From Siphonobacter curvatus (GTDB taxonomy: Bacteria > Bacteroidota > Bacteroidia > Cytophagales > Spirosomataceae), in contig NZ_PTRA01000001.1 of NCBI RefSeq assembly GCF_002943425.1, forward strand, positions 1,922,001 through 1,986,000: DNA of 64,000 nt. Direction: 5' to 3'. Every line of letters begins with the position of its first letter. Within the stretch, counting starts at the first letter, position 1. Below are positions 57,729 through 64,000 of the stretch, piece by piece. The notes under the pieces were generated by a model. The model did no database searches. It saw only the letters and a list, made by a program, of their open reading frames with translations, and had not been told where the DNA came from. A program made the position numbers and the translations under genes.

Positions 57729-58232
57729 TTAGCGGAGTGATAATTGGGCAAACGTTTCCTTACCTTCGGGAGCCTGCTTCAAACGGGTAATCAATTGCAG
57801 GGATCGCTCCACGCGTAACTGCGTATTTTTTACCGCGAGTACCGTGCGAATCAGAAAGCGTTGTTTGCCCGGAATGAGTGCCCGAAAACGTCGTTGGCCT
57901 TCGTCATCAAGACGCAGTACTTCCTGTAATTCCTCCGGCATTTCCAGTCCGAATTCGCTTTCATCCGGCCTGAGTTGCACGTGTACTTCGCTGCCGGGTT
58001 TTAGTTTCAGTTTCCGAAGTCGTTCCTGATTAATCGTAATATAGGCATCGCCCTGGCCGTGAGCAACCAATCCACAGGGCCAGGTAAGCGTGCCATTGAT
58101 CGTACAAAAAAGACGAATCTTGAACGTGCCGATTTGCTGTACGATCGCAGCCGGTACAGGAATGTAGGATCCCGCGAGATGATCGAGAGAACGAATGACA
58201 GTAGGATACTCAATCGGATCGATAGGGGCCAT
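57729..58232 (-). CDS. DUF1905/YdeI-type protein
   Basis: A 167-aa protein combining an N-terminal DUF1905 beta-barrel (about 10-90, VHVQLRPDESEFG) and a C-terminal YdeI/OmpD-associated helical part (about 110-167, FRALIPGKQRFLIRTV). Family members are linked to cationic-peptide or bacteriocin resistance in some species; the mechanism is unknown. Divergent from the MRJP-like gene by 75 nt. Confidence 0.8.
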   Translation of the reverse strand: MAPIDPIEYPTVIRSLDHLAGSYIPVPAAIVQQIGTFKIRLFCTINGTLTWPCGLVAHGQGDAYITINQERLRKLKLKPGSEVHVQLRPDESEFGLEMPEELQEVLRLDDEGQRRFRALIPGKQRFLIRTVLAVKNTQLRVERSLQLITRLKQAPEGKETFAQLSLR

Positions 58233-58307
58233 GCGTAAAATGGATTATCGGGAACGTTCTTTTTGCGAATGTAGGGGCCGTAAGCTTGCAAAAAAATACG
58301 GAAATGT

Positions 58308-59381
58308 ATGAAAAAACATGTGTACACCCTGGCCTTCGTTCTGTGTACGACGTTAGGCATGGCCCAATCCTCGAAGCGTACGCTGGAAGAAGCGGCTCAG
58401 TTTGGAAAATATCAACCCGTAGGACTAGCGATCTCGCAGGAAGGACGCACCTTCGTTACGTTTCCGAAATGGTCCAGGGATTATAAAAACGCCCTGATTG
58501 AAATCAAGTCGGATGGGACTCAGGTGCCGTACCCAAACCAGGTTTGGAATCAGGAAGATTCCCTGCATCCGCAGGATCATTTCGTGAGTTTGCAGGCCCT
58601 GTATGTGGACGCTGATAATACCCTTTGGGCTTTGGATCCGGCCAATCCAAGTTTCGGAAAATCCATTCCCGAAGGAATTAAACTGTTGAAAGTCAATTTG
58701 AAAACGAATGCCGTCGAACGCGTGTATCGTTTTGAAGACCTGCCCCGGGAGAAAACGGGACTAAATGATGTGAACGTAGATACCAAACGCCAGCTGGCGT
58801 TCTTATCGGACCCCGGACGGGCCGCCGTGGTGGTGCTGGATTTAAAAACGGGCAAGAGCCGGACAGTACTCGAAAAACATGCTTCTACAACGGCTGATCC
58901 TGCCTATAAACTTACGATTGATGGAATCGAAGTAAAGGATCAGTCGGGGAAACCGTTCAGTAGTAACGTGAATGGTATTGCTCTGGCGGGTGAATATTTC
59001 TATTTCCGACCGATTACTCAGACCAAACTTTACCGCATTCCAACAGCGGCTCTCGCCGACGCTTCGCTGCCGAAAGCAGAATTGGAGTCGAAAGTAGAAG
59101 CCGTCGGGGAAGCGGGCATTTCACACGGAATGTTCGCCGATAAAACCGGAAATGTGTACATGGGAGATTCGGAAAAGAAAACGCTGTATCGATTCAACGC
59201 CCAGAATCGTACGTTCGAAACGCTGGTACAGGACGAACGGCTGCTCTGGCCCGATAGCTTTGCGATTGGTCCGGATGGCTATTTGTACGTAACGGCGGCT
59301 CAGTACCAGCGGGCTCCTAAGTTCAACCAGGGACAAAATCGGGTGGATTATCCGTATCGTTTGTACCGGGTGAAATTGTAG
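58308..59381 (+). CDS. Major royal jelly / yellow-like (dopachrome tautomerase-related) protein
   Basis: A 357-aa secreted protein (signal peptide about 1-20). Six-bladed propeller of the MRJP/yellow family: FVTFPKWSRDYKNALIEI, NDVNVDTKRQLAFLSDPGR, GIALAGEYFYFRP, LLWPDSFAIGPDGYLYVTA. The insect members are linked to dopachrome and amine binding; bacterial ones have no established substrate. ATG at 58308 chosen; another at 58304 is out of frame. Ends 191 nt before a strong terminator. Confidence 0.85.
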   Translation: MKKHVYTLAFVLCTTLGMAQSSKRTLEEAAQFGKYQPVGLAISQEGRTFVTFPKWSRDYKNALIEIKSDGTQVPYPNQVWNQEDSLHPQDHFVSLQALYVDADNTLWALDPANPSFGKSIPEGIKLLKVNLKTNAVERVYRFEDLPREKTGLNDVNVDTKRQLAFLSDPGRAAVVVLDLKTGKSRTVLEKHASTTADPAYKLTIDGIEVKDQSGKPFSSNVNGIALAGEYFYFRPITQTKLYRIPTAALADASLPKAELESKVEAVGEAGISHGMFADKTGNVYMGDSEKKTLYRFNAQNRTFETLVQDERLLWPDSFAIGPDGYLYVTAAQYQRAPKFNQGQNRVDYPYRLYRVKL

Positions 59382-59570
59382 GATTTCCCGCATTGCATAC
59401 GGAATTGGTTACGTTAAAATCCCTCGGAGTTGGGGCGTTCGAATTGAAGAGGGTACGACTGCTGCAAGTTTCCAAACTTGTACCGGTCGTTTAATAGTTT
59501 CCAACTGCTTTTCTAATCGATCTTCGAAGGTCCTTTTCGGAGTCCAGGCTTAGTAAACACGCCAATTCAT

Positions 59571-59625
59571 AAAGCAGTAAAAGGCGGTCCAGAATAGTCT
59601 GGACCGCCTTTTACTGCTTTTCTAA
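59571..59625. terminator. Strong bidirectional terminator
   Basis: A perfect 21-bp inverted repeat: 59571-59591 with 59600-59620, 8-nt loop, A/T-rich at its feet (core AAAAGGCGGTCCA/TGGACCGCCTTTT). It separates the MRJP-like gene and the small lipoprotein gene. The remaining 59382-59570 holds no recognised gene. Confidence 0.9.
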
Positions 59626-59654
59626 GATCAATAGGATTGAACGAGTGGTAACGT

Positions 59655-59846
59655 TTAGCGGCCTCCGCCACCAAAGAGTTTGGAAACGACCCAGATTACT
59701 ACGGCAATGCCTAAAACGACCATGATAATTCCGCTCCAAACGCCTGCCTTAAAAATTCCTTTAATGGCTTCGCAGCTGGTCAAACTCATGGTGATTGATA
59801 ATAAAACAAGGTACGTGGACCAGCGGGTTAATGTCAACTTTTTCAT
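59655..59846 (-). CDS. Small lipoprotein with C-terminal membrane segment
   Basis: A 63-aa protein starting at the ATG at 59846 (the open frame extends to a TTG at 59906). Lipobox LTSC with signal-like hydrophobic stretch (about 8-22), followed by EAIKGIFKAGVWSGI, a transmembrane segment IIMVVLGIAVVIWVVSKLF and a GGGG-R tail. Small proteins of this pattern are common in Bacteroidota and have no known function. Confidence 0.75.
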   Translation of the reverse strand: MKKLTLTRWSTYLVLLSITMSLTSCEAIKGIFKAGVWSGIIMVVLGIAVVIWVVSKLFGGGGR

Positions 59847-59951
59847 AAGGTCAAAGATTAATGGTGAGACGTTTCGTTTCAATCGAAGGTAAAAAACGCG
59901 TTCCAACAGTACCCAAGGCCGTTTTTTCTAACTTTTTCTCCGGAATTTCTT

Positions 59952-60158
59952 TTATTTTTTATCGACTTCCGAAGCCAGTTTCAAGACTTTATCGCCGTCT
60001 TCCTGCTTGATTACCAGGGCCGGATTGTCTTTCGTACCCTTGCGAGTGATGGCTTCTCCTTTGATTTTTCGCTCAATGGTTTCAGTGTGGACCGATTCAA
60101 TGGTACCATGTGCCTTCCCATTTCCCCACTTCCAGCTTACTTCGTCGCCTTTTTTCAT
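59952..60158 (-). CDS. Small DUF2945-family protein
   Basis: A 68-aa protein: KKGDEVSWKWGNGKAHGTIE, TRKGTKDNPALVIKQEDGDKVLKLASEV. This is the hypervirulence-associated Tudor-like / DUF2945 pattern, a small beta-barrel. Function unknown; possibly DNA-associated. Divergent from the 2H phosphoesterase gene by 41 nt. Confidence 0.85.
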   Translation of the reverse strand: MKKGDEVSWKWGNGKAHGTIESVHTETIERKIKGEAITRKGTKDNPALVIKQEDGDKVLKLASEVDKK

Positions 60159-60199
60159 TGGTTTGATTCTTTTTGTTCAGCGTATTAACAAAAGAAACC

Positions 60200-60742
60200 A
60201 TGCCAGTTTTGACACGTATGCAAACCGAATCTGACTCCTTATTTCCACTGATTGTAACGTTAAAGCTGGAAGCCCCGGCTCAGCAGTACTTCGATGCCCT
60301 GCGGGAGAAATACTTTCCACCCGACCGAAACTTTCTGAAAGCTCACCTGACGCTATTTCATCAGTTACCGCCTCAGGAACCTATTATCGAAAATACATTA
60401 CGGGAACTGACGCAACGAACACCCCTGAAACTGGGCGTACGGGAAGTAAAAATGATTGGGCGGGGAGTCGCCTTTGCTATCGAAAGCGAACCATTGAAAG
60501 CCCTGCATCGGCAGTTGCAGAACGAATGGGCCCAATGGCTGATTCCGCAGGATCAGCAACGGTTGTGGCCCCACATTACGGTTCAGAATAAGGTAAGTCC
60601 GGCCGAAGCCAAAGCCCTGCAACAGGAATTGCAGCAGCGTTTCGAGCCGTTTGAGATCGAAGCCACGGGGCTCGTATTGTGGGAATACCACCAGGGACCC
60701 TGGCAGTGGGTGCAAGAGTTTTTGTTTGAACATCCATCCTGA
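60200..60742 (+). CDS. 2H phosphoesterase (2'-5' RNA ligase-like)
   Basis: A 180-aa protein. The ATG at 60200 is used; the open frame extends to a TTG at 60173. Two HxT motifs: H49-L-T51 and H125-I-T127, the signature of the 2H superfamily that cuts or joins 2'-5' RNA linkages or cyclic phosphates. Its family fits the YjcG/LigT-like group. The RNA substrate is unknown. Confidence 0.87.
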   Translation: MPVLTRMQTESDSLFPLIVTLKLEAPAQQYFDALREKYFPPDRNFLKAHLTLFHQLPPQEPIIENTLRELTQRTPLKLGVREVKMIGRGVAFAIESEPLKALHRQLQNEWAQWLIPQDQQRLWPHITVQNKVSPAEAKALQQELQQRFEPFEIEATGLVLWEYHQGPWQWVQEFLFEHPS

Positions 60743-60774
60743 TTCGTGAGGTCAGGATGGATGTATATAAGAGC

Positions 60775-61491
60775 TTAGGGGTTCGTAGACCACAGCCCCG
60801 CTTCTTTCACAAATACGCGACGATTTAACTTCAAATGAGCGATGACCAATTCGGCCAAATCTTCGGCCTGCATGACTTTCTCGGGGTTTCCGTCCGTTAA
60901 GTTCAGAGCCACCGCCATATCCGTAGCCACGGTACTGGGCGTTAGGGTCGTGACCCGAATGTTGTGTTTACGAACCTCTTGCATGAGTGATTCCGTCAGA
61001 CCCAGTACCGCAAATTTCGAAGCACTGTAGGCACTGGTACGGGCGGCTCCGCGTTGACCAGCGGTGGAAGCGATGTTGATGATGTCGCCGGACTGGTTTT
61101 CAATCATACTGGGCAATACGGCCCGGGTGGCGTAATATACGCCCATCAGATTGACCTGAATGATGTTTTCCCAGGTTTCGGGTTCCAGTTCCAGAAAGCT
61201 ACCGAAGCTGGCCGTACCCGCATTGTTAATGAGGATGTCGATGGGACCGGCCGTCGTCTGAATCTGGTTGATGGCTGTTTCGACGGAGTTACGGTCGGCT
61301 ACGTCAGCTGACACCGGATACGCTTTTGTACCCATTGCTTCCACGGCGGCGGCAACTTCTTTCAGGCTGTCGTTTGAACGGGCCAGCAGAGCGACGTTAA
61401 CGCCTTCGGCCGCCAGAGCCAGAGCAATGGCCCGGCCAATTCCTTTTCCAGCACCGGTGACGAGTGCCAGCTTCCCTTGTAATGATTGCAT
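60775..61491 (-). CDS. FabG-like short-chain dehydrogenase
   Basis: A 238-aa SDR of the 3-ketoacyl-ACP-reductase style: [10 protein letters not shown] nucleotide motif, [10 protein letters not shown], Ser in IASTAGQRG, catalytic YSASK. The [11 protein letters not shown] region gives a typical substrate loop. Closest in style to the FabG-like group of unknown physiological role. It converges with the 2H phosphoesterase gene (32 nt apart). Confidence 0.88.
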   Translation of the reverse strand: MQSLQGKLALVTGAGKGIGRAIALALAAEGVNVALLARSNDSLKEVAAAVEAMGTKAYPVSADVADRNSVETAINQIQTTAGPIDILINNAGTASFGSFLELEPETWENIIQVNLMGVYYATRAVLPSMIENQSGDIINIASTAGQRGAARTSAYSASKFAVLGLTESLMQEVRKHNIRVTTLTPSTVATDMAVALNLTDGNPEKVMQAEDLAELVIAHLKLNRRVFVKEAGLWSTNP

Positions 61492-61732
61492 AGAATAGAA
61501 GGATCGTTTGAGTTGCGACTAACCGCAAAGAAAGGGAGAATAGTTTTAGAAAAACGATTCTCTGCTTTCAAATGGGTTACTTATCTAAGATTGTAAATGA
61601 CCTTTCAAAGAAGTCATTCCACTAAAAATCAGTACAAAAGAATGGATTGCCCTTAGGAACGTAAGCGTACGTAGCATCGGAAAATACTGAGAGGTTTTGT
61701 TTACCTTGGCGGCGTAACTAACTTTTTTTCGT

Positions 61733-62533
61733 ATGAATTCCGAAGCCATTGACCGTGCCCGGATGCCCGAAGGCACTGCCGCCGTACTCGACCAGCGAAC
61801 CCTGTCCAGCGATTATCCTACGCTGCTGTCGCTCCTACAACCGGGTATGCGGGTACTCGATGTTGGCTGCGGAACGGGTACCATTTCCAAAGGCATCGCC
61901 GATGTGGTGGGACCCGAAGGTTCGGTTGTGGGCATTGATTCCAGCGAACATTTGATTGAACGGGGAAAAGCGTATTTCGCGGAAATCACGAACCTGGAAT
62001 TACTTACGGAGAATCTATTTACCTACCAGCCCGAGCAACCGTTTGACCTGATTGTTTCGGCTCGGGTCCTGCAATGGCTGAGTAATCCGAAAGAGGCCTT
62101 GAGTCAGTTCAAAACGTTGCTGAAACCGGGCGGCTGGGTATCAATACTTGATTACAACCATGCTCAACTTGAGTGGTCGCCGGTACCACCCGCGAGTATG
62201 CAGGTTTTCTATCAGGCTTTTCTGGACTGGCGGGCGGACGCGGGTATGGATAACGAAATCGCGGACCACCTGCCGGAGTTATTCAGCGAATTAGATTTTC
62301 GGGAAATCCTTATATTGGATTCCAATGAAGTCTATCAGCGGGGACAAGCTGACTTTACCGCAAAACTCAACCTCTGGACGACCGTAGCCGAGACCCGTGG
62401 CCAACAAATGGTACAAAACGGCTGGCTTACGGAGGAACAACGCCAGCAGGCCATCACGGAATACCGGAGCTGGGTAGAGCAGGAAGCGGAGTCGATGACG
62501 ATGAAGCTAAAGGAGGTGCGGGGGCGGGTATAG
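61733..62533 (+). CDS. SAM-dependent methyltransferase
   Basis: A 266-aa class I methyltransferase: motif I VLDVGCGTGTISKGIA (near 42-57), acidic residue in VVGIDSSEHLIERG, motif post-I LIVSARVLQWLSNP, and KPGGWVSILDYN. UbiE/methyltransferase-25 style. C-terminal helical extension (about 210-266, QMVQNGWLTEEQRQQAI) is longer than the core. A near -7 box TACCTTGG lies at 61702-61709. Substrate unknown. Confidence 0.88.
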   Translation: MNSEAIDRARMPEGTAAVLDQRTLSSDYPTLLSLLQPGMRVLDVGCGTGTISKGIADVVGPEGSVVGIDSSEHLIERGKAYFAEITNLELLTENLFTYQPEQPFDLIVSARVLQWLSNPKEALSQFKTLLKPGGWVSILDYNHAQLEWSPVPPASMQVFYQAFLDWRADAGMDNEIADHLPELFSELDFREILILDSNEVYQRGQADFTAKLNLWTTVAETRGQQMVQNGWLTEEQRQQAITEYRSWVEQEAESMTMKLKEVRGRV

Positions 62534-62648
62534 GCATCGACTGGCTATATTAGTGAGGTGCGAGGCCGAAGGGTTTTGAAACCAAGGGAGCGTAGCAGTC
62601 TTTCGGTGAAAGCATACTCAAACTTCAAACACTTTTCAAACTACAAAA

Positions 62649-62680
62649 AAAAGCCCCGGATTGACGTCCGGGGCTTTTCG
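62649..62680. terminator. Bidirectional intrinsic terminator
   Basis: AAAAGCCCCGGA (62649-62660) with TCCGGGGCTTTT (62667-62678), 6-nt loop, between the convergent methyltransferase and protease genes. Confidence 0.88.
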
Positions 62681-62688
62681 TTACCTGC

Positions 62689-64000
62689 TTACTTCAAATC
62701 TTTCAAAATCTCCTCAATGGCTCGGTCGAGCTGAGGTTCTTTCCCTTCCAGACGATCCATAAAGGTTTGTTTGACGGTGATGTCCGGCTGGACACCCTCG
62801 CGTTCGAGATTCTTGCCGTCGAGAGTATAACAACCCCAGGAAGGTAAACGGTAGAAGGAACCATCCACCAGGCCTTTACCCGAGGTAAAAATGATCCAGC
62901 GGTAGGTTTCTGTACCAATCAGCTTACCTAATTTCAGAGCCTTAAATCCGGCAGAAGTCATCTCGGCATCACTCAGCGACTGCTCGTTAATCAGCATCAC
63001 AATGGGCTTGCCCGAGGGGCTAAAGTTTGGCTGTGGCGAGCGAGCACCACCCCGGTACTGCCACTGCAGGTACGGACGCTGACTCAGGAAGTTCAGCACC
63101 AGATCGTGAACGTTACCGCCCGTGTTGTAGCGTAAATCCACAATTAGAGCGTCTTTCTGATTCCAGTCGCGGGTCATGTCAATCACAAACTTCTGGTATT
63201 CGTCCATACCCATGTTTTTCATGTGTACGTAGCCGATCCGGTTTTTGCTCTTGGTGTCCACGTACTTCTGGTTTTGATCGATCCATTCATCGTACAACTG
63301 ATTCACCAATGCACCTGAGTACTCAGGGTGGACTTTCACTTCAACGTTTTTGCCGTTTCGTTCGAATGTCAATTCCATTTCCTGATCCAGCGAAGGTTGT
63401 TGGAAGTAGAAATCGCGGTTTTGCTTGGGGTTAACCTCCTGTCCGTTCACCTTCACGAGTACATCACCGGGTTTCACATCTTTTCCGGTTTTATCGAGCG
63501 GTGAGTTCTTGACAATAGCCTTCACCCGGTACGGATTTTCATCCTCGAAGATCACGCCGGGCGTAAGCGTACGGGTCGCGAAGAAGTTACTTTCTTCCGG
63601 ACCATACGAACTGAAACCCGTGTGCGATGAATTCAACTCGCCGAGCATATCGTTCATCAGCGTACGGAAATCCGTGCGGTTATTGGCCCGCGAAACAAAG
63701 GCCTCGTATTTCGGCTTGAGGGATTTCCAGTCGGCTCCGTGGAAGGTTTCGTTGTAGAAATTCTCTTCTACGTTGGCCCAGGTTTCTTCGAACATCTGGC
63801 GGAATTCCTCCTCGAAATTCTTCCGGAAGGTATGTTTCATGTCGATTTTCTCGACTTTATTGGCATCCAGATTCAGCTTGTGAATGTTTCCGCCCACGAT
63901 GACGTAATACTTCCCATCGAGTTGAAGAAAATCAGAAGCTCCACGGGTACCTTCGATCTTTTCCGTTTTGTTCGGAACGAAAGGTTCAATCGTCGTTTTC
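62689..64000 (-). CDS. Tricorn-like S41 protease, C-terminal part (5' end outside window)
   Basis: The frame is open to the right edge, so the gene continues; the GTG at 63897 is not its start. Visible: end of a propeller (SDFLQLDGKYYVIVGGNIHKL), the tricorn core helical domain (FRQMFEETWANVEENFY), a PDZ domain (NSPLDKTGKDVKPGDVLVKVNG) and the S41 protease domain. The catalytic Ser is likely in INEQSLSDAEM, with upstream IVDLRYNTGGN and downstream GTETYRW. Probably a periplasmic or cytosolic protein-trimming protease. Confidence 0.9.
   Translation of the reverse strand, partial: KTTIEPFVPNKTEKIEGTRGASDFLQLDGKYYVIVGGNIHKLNLDANKVEKIDMKHTFRKNFEEEFRQMFEETWANVEENFYNETFHGADWKSLKPKYEAFVSRANNRTDFRTLMNDMLGELNSSHTGFSSYGPEESNFFATRTLTPGVIFEDENPYRVKAIVKNSPLDKTGKDVKPGDVLVKVNGQEVNPKQNRDFYFQQPSLDQEMELTFERNGKNVEVKVHPEYSGALVNQLYDEWIDQNQKYVDTKSKNRIGYVHMKNMGMDEYQKFVIDMTRDWNQKDALIVDLRYNTGGNVHDLVLNFLSQRPYLQWQYRGGARSPQPNFSPSGKPIVMLINEQSLSDAEMTSAGFKALKLGKLIGTETYRWIIFTSGKGLVDGSFYRLPSWGCYTLDGKNLEREGVQPDITVKQTFMDRLEGKEPQLDRAIEEILKDLK

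Overview
The window is chromosomal DNA of a Bacteroidota bacterium. SusC/SusD pairs, a hybrid two-component regulator with an extracytoplasmic propeller, lipoproteins with short lipoboxes, weak Shine-Dalgarno sites and TANNTTTG-type -7 promoter boxes all point that way. The roughly 50% GC content and protein style suggest Cytophagales (Spirosoma/Siphonobacter-like). The genus is an inference. No rRNA, tRNA, CRISPR, IS transposase or phage genes were seen.

Layout. (1) 1-3.0 kb: the end of a DUF983 membrane protein, a nitrilase, a fatty-acid hydroxylase-like membrane enzyme and a thioredoxin-fold lipoprotein. (2) 3.2-38.4 kb: a large polysaccharide utilization locus (PUL). It holds a GH95 enzyme, a 1382-aa hybrid two-component sensor/regulator, a SusC/SusD pair on the minus strand, and a plus-strand run of GH43, GH43, GH97, a CE6-type SGNH esterase and four CE1-type esterase genes (five catalytic domains). 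A minus-strand trio of GH43, GH10 xylanase and SIAE-like SGNH esterase follows, then a second SusC/SusD pair on the plus strand. Together these suggest uptake and breakdown of a heavily substituted, esterified (acetylated and probably feruloylated) arabinoxylan. GH95 and GH97 would remove galactose-type side chains, the esterases would strip acyl groups, GH10 and GH43 would cut the backbone and arabinose, and the SusCD pairs would import oligosaccharides. (3) 38.5-41.9 kb: a multidomain ThuA / sorbosone-dehydrogenase-like / PKD / cytochrome c protein.

(4) 42-51 kb: accessory and regulatory genes: two SDR oxidoreductases, three AraC-family regulators, a PEBP-family protein, a DinB-like protein and an S9 peptidase. 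(5) 51.2-55.0 kb: a B12-binding radical SAM protein with an unusual cysteine spacing and a TTG start, a VF530-type small protein and a DEAD-box RNA helicase. (6) 55.2-64 kb: housekeeping or stress-type genes: NIPSNAP, quinone oxidoreductase, DinB, DUF1905/YdeI, MRJP/yellow-like, small lipoprotein, DUF2945, 2H phosphoesterase, SDR, methyltransferase, and the C-terminal part of a tricorn-like S41 protease running off the window.

The main unexplained structure is a family of dispersed intergenic repeats (four copies, about 120-240 bp, at about 21.9, 25.8, 45.2 and 48.6 kb) carrying an internal hairpin that is lost in one copy. A perfect 31-bp inverted repeat lies beside one copy, just upstream of the esterase cluster. 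An 18-bp perfect palindrome lies upstream of the radical SAM gene. Functions are inferred from motifs and general family knowledge; no database search was run.
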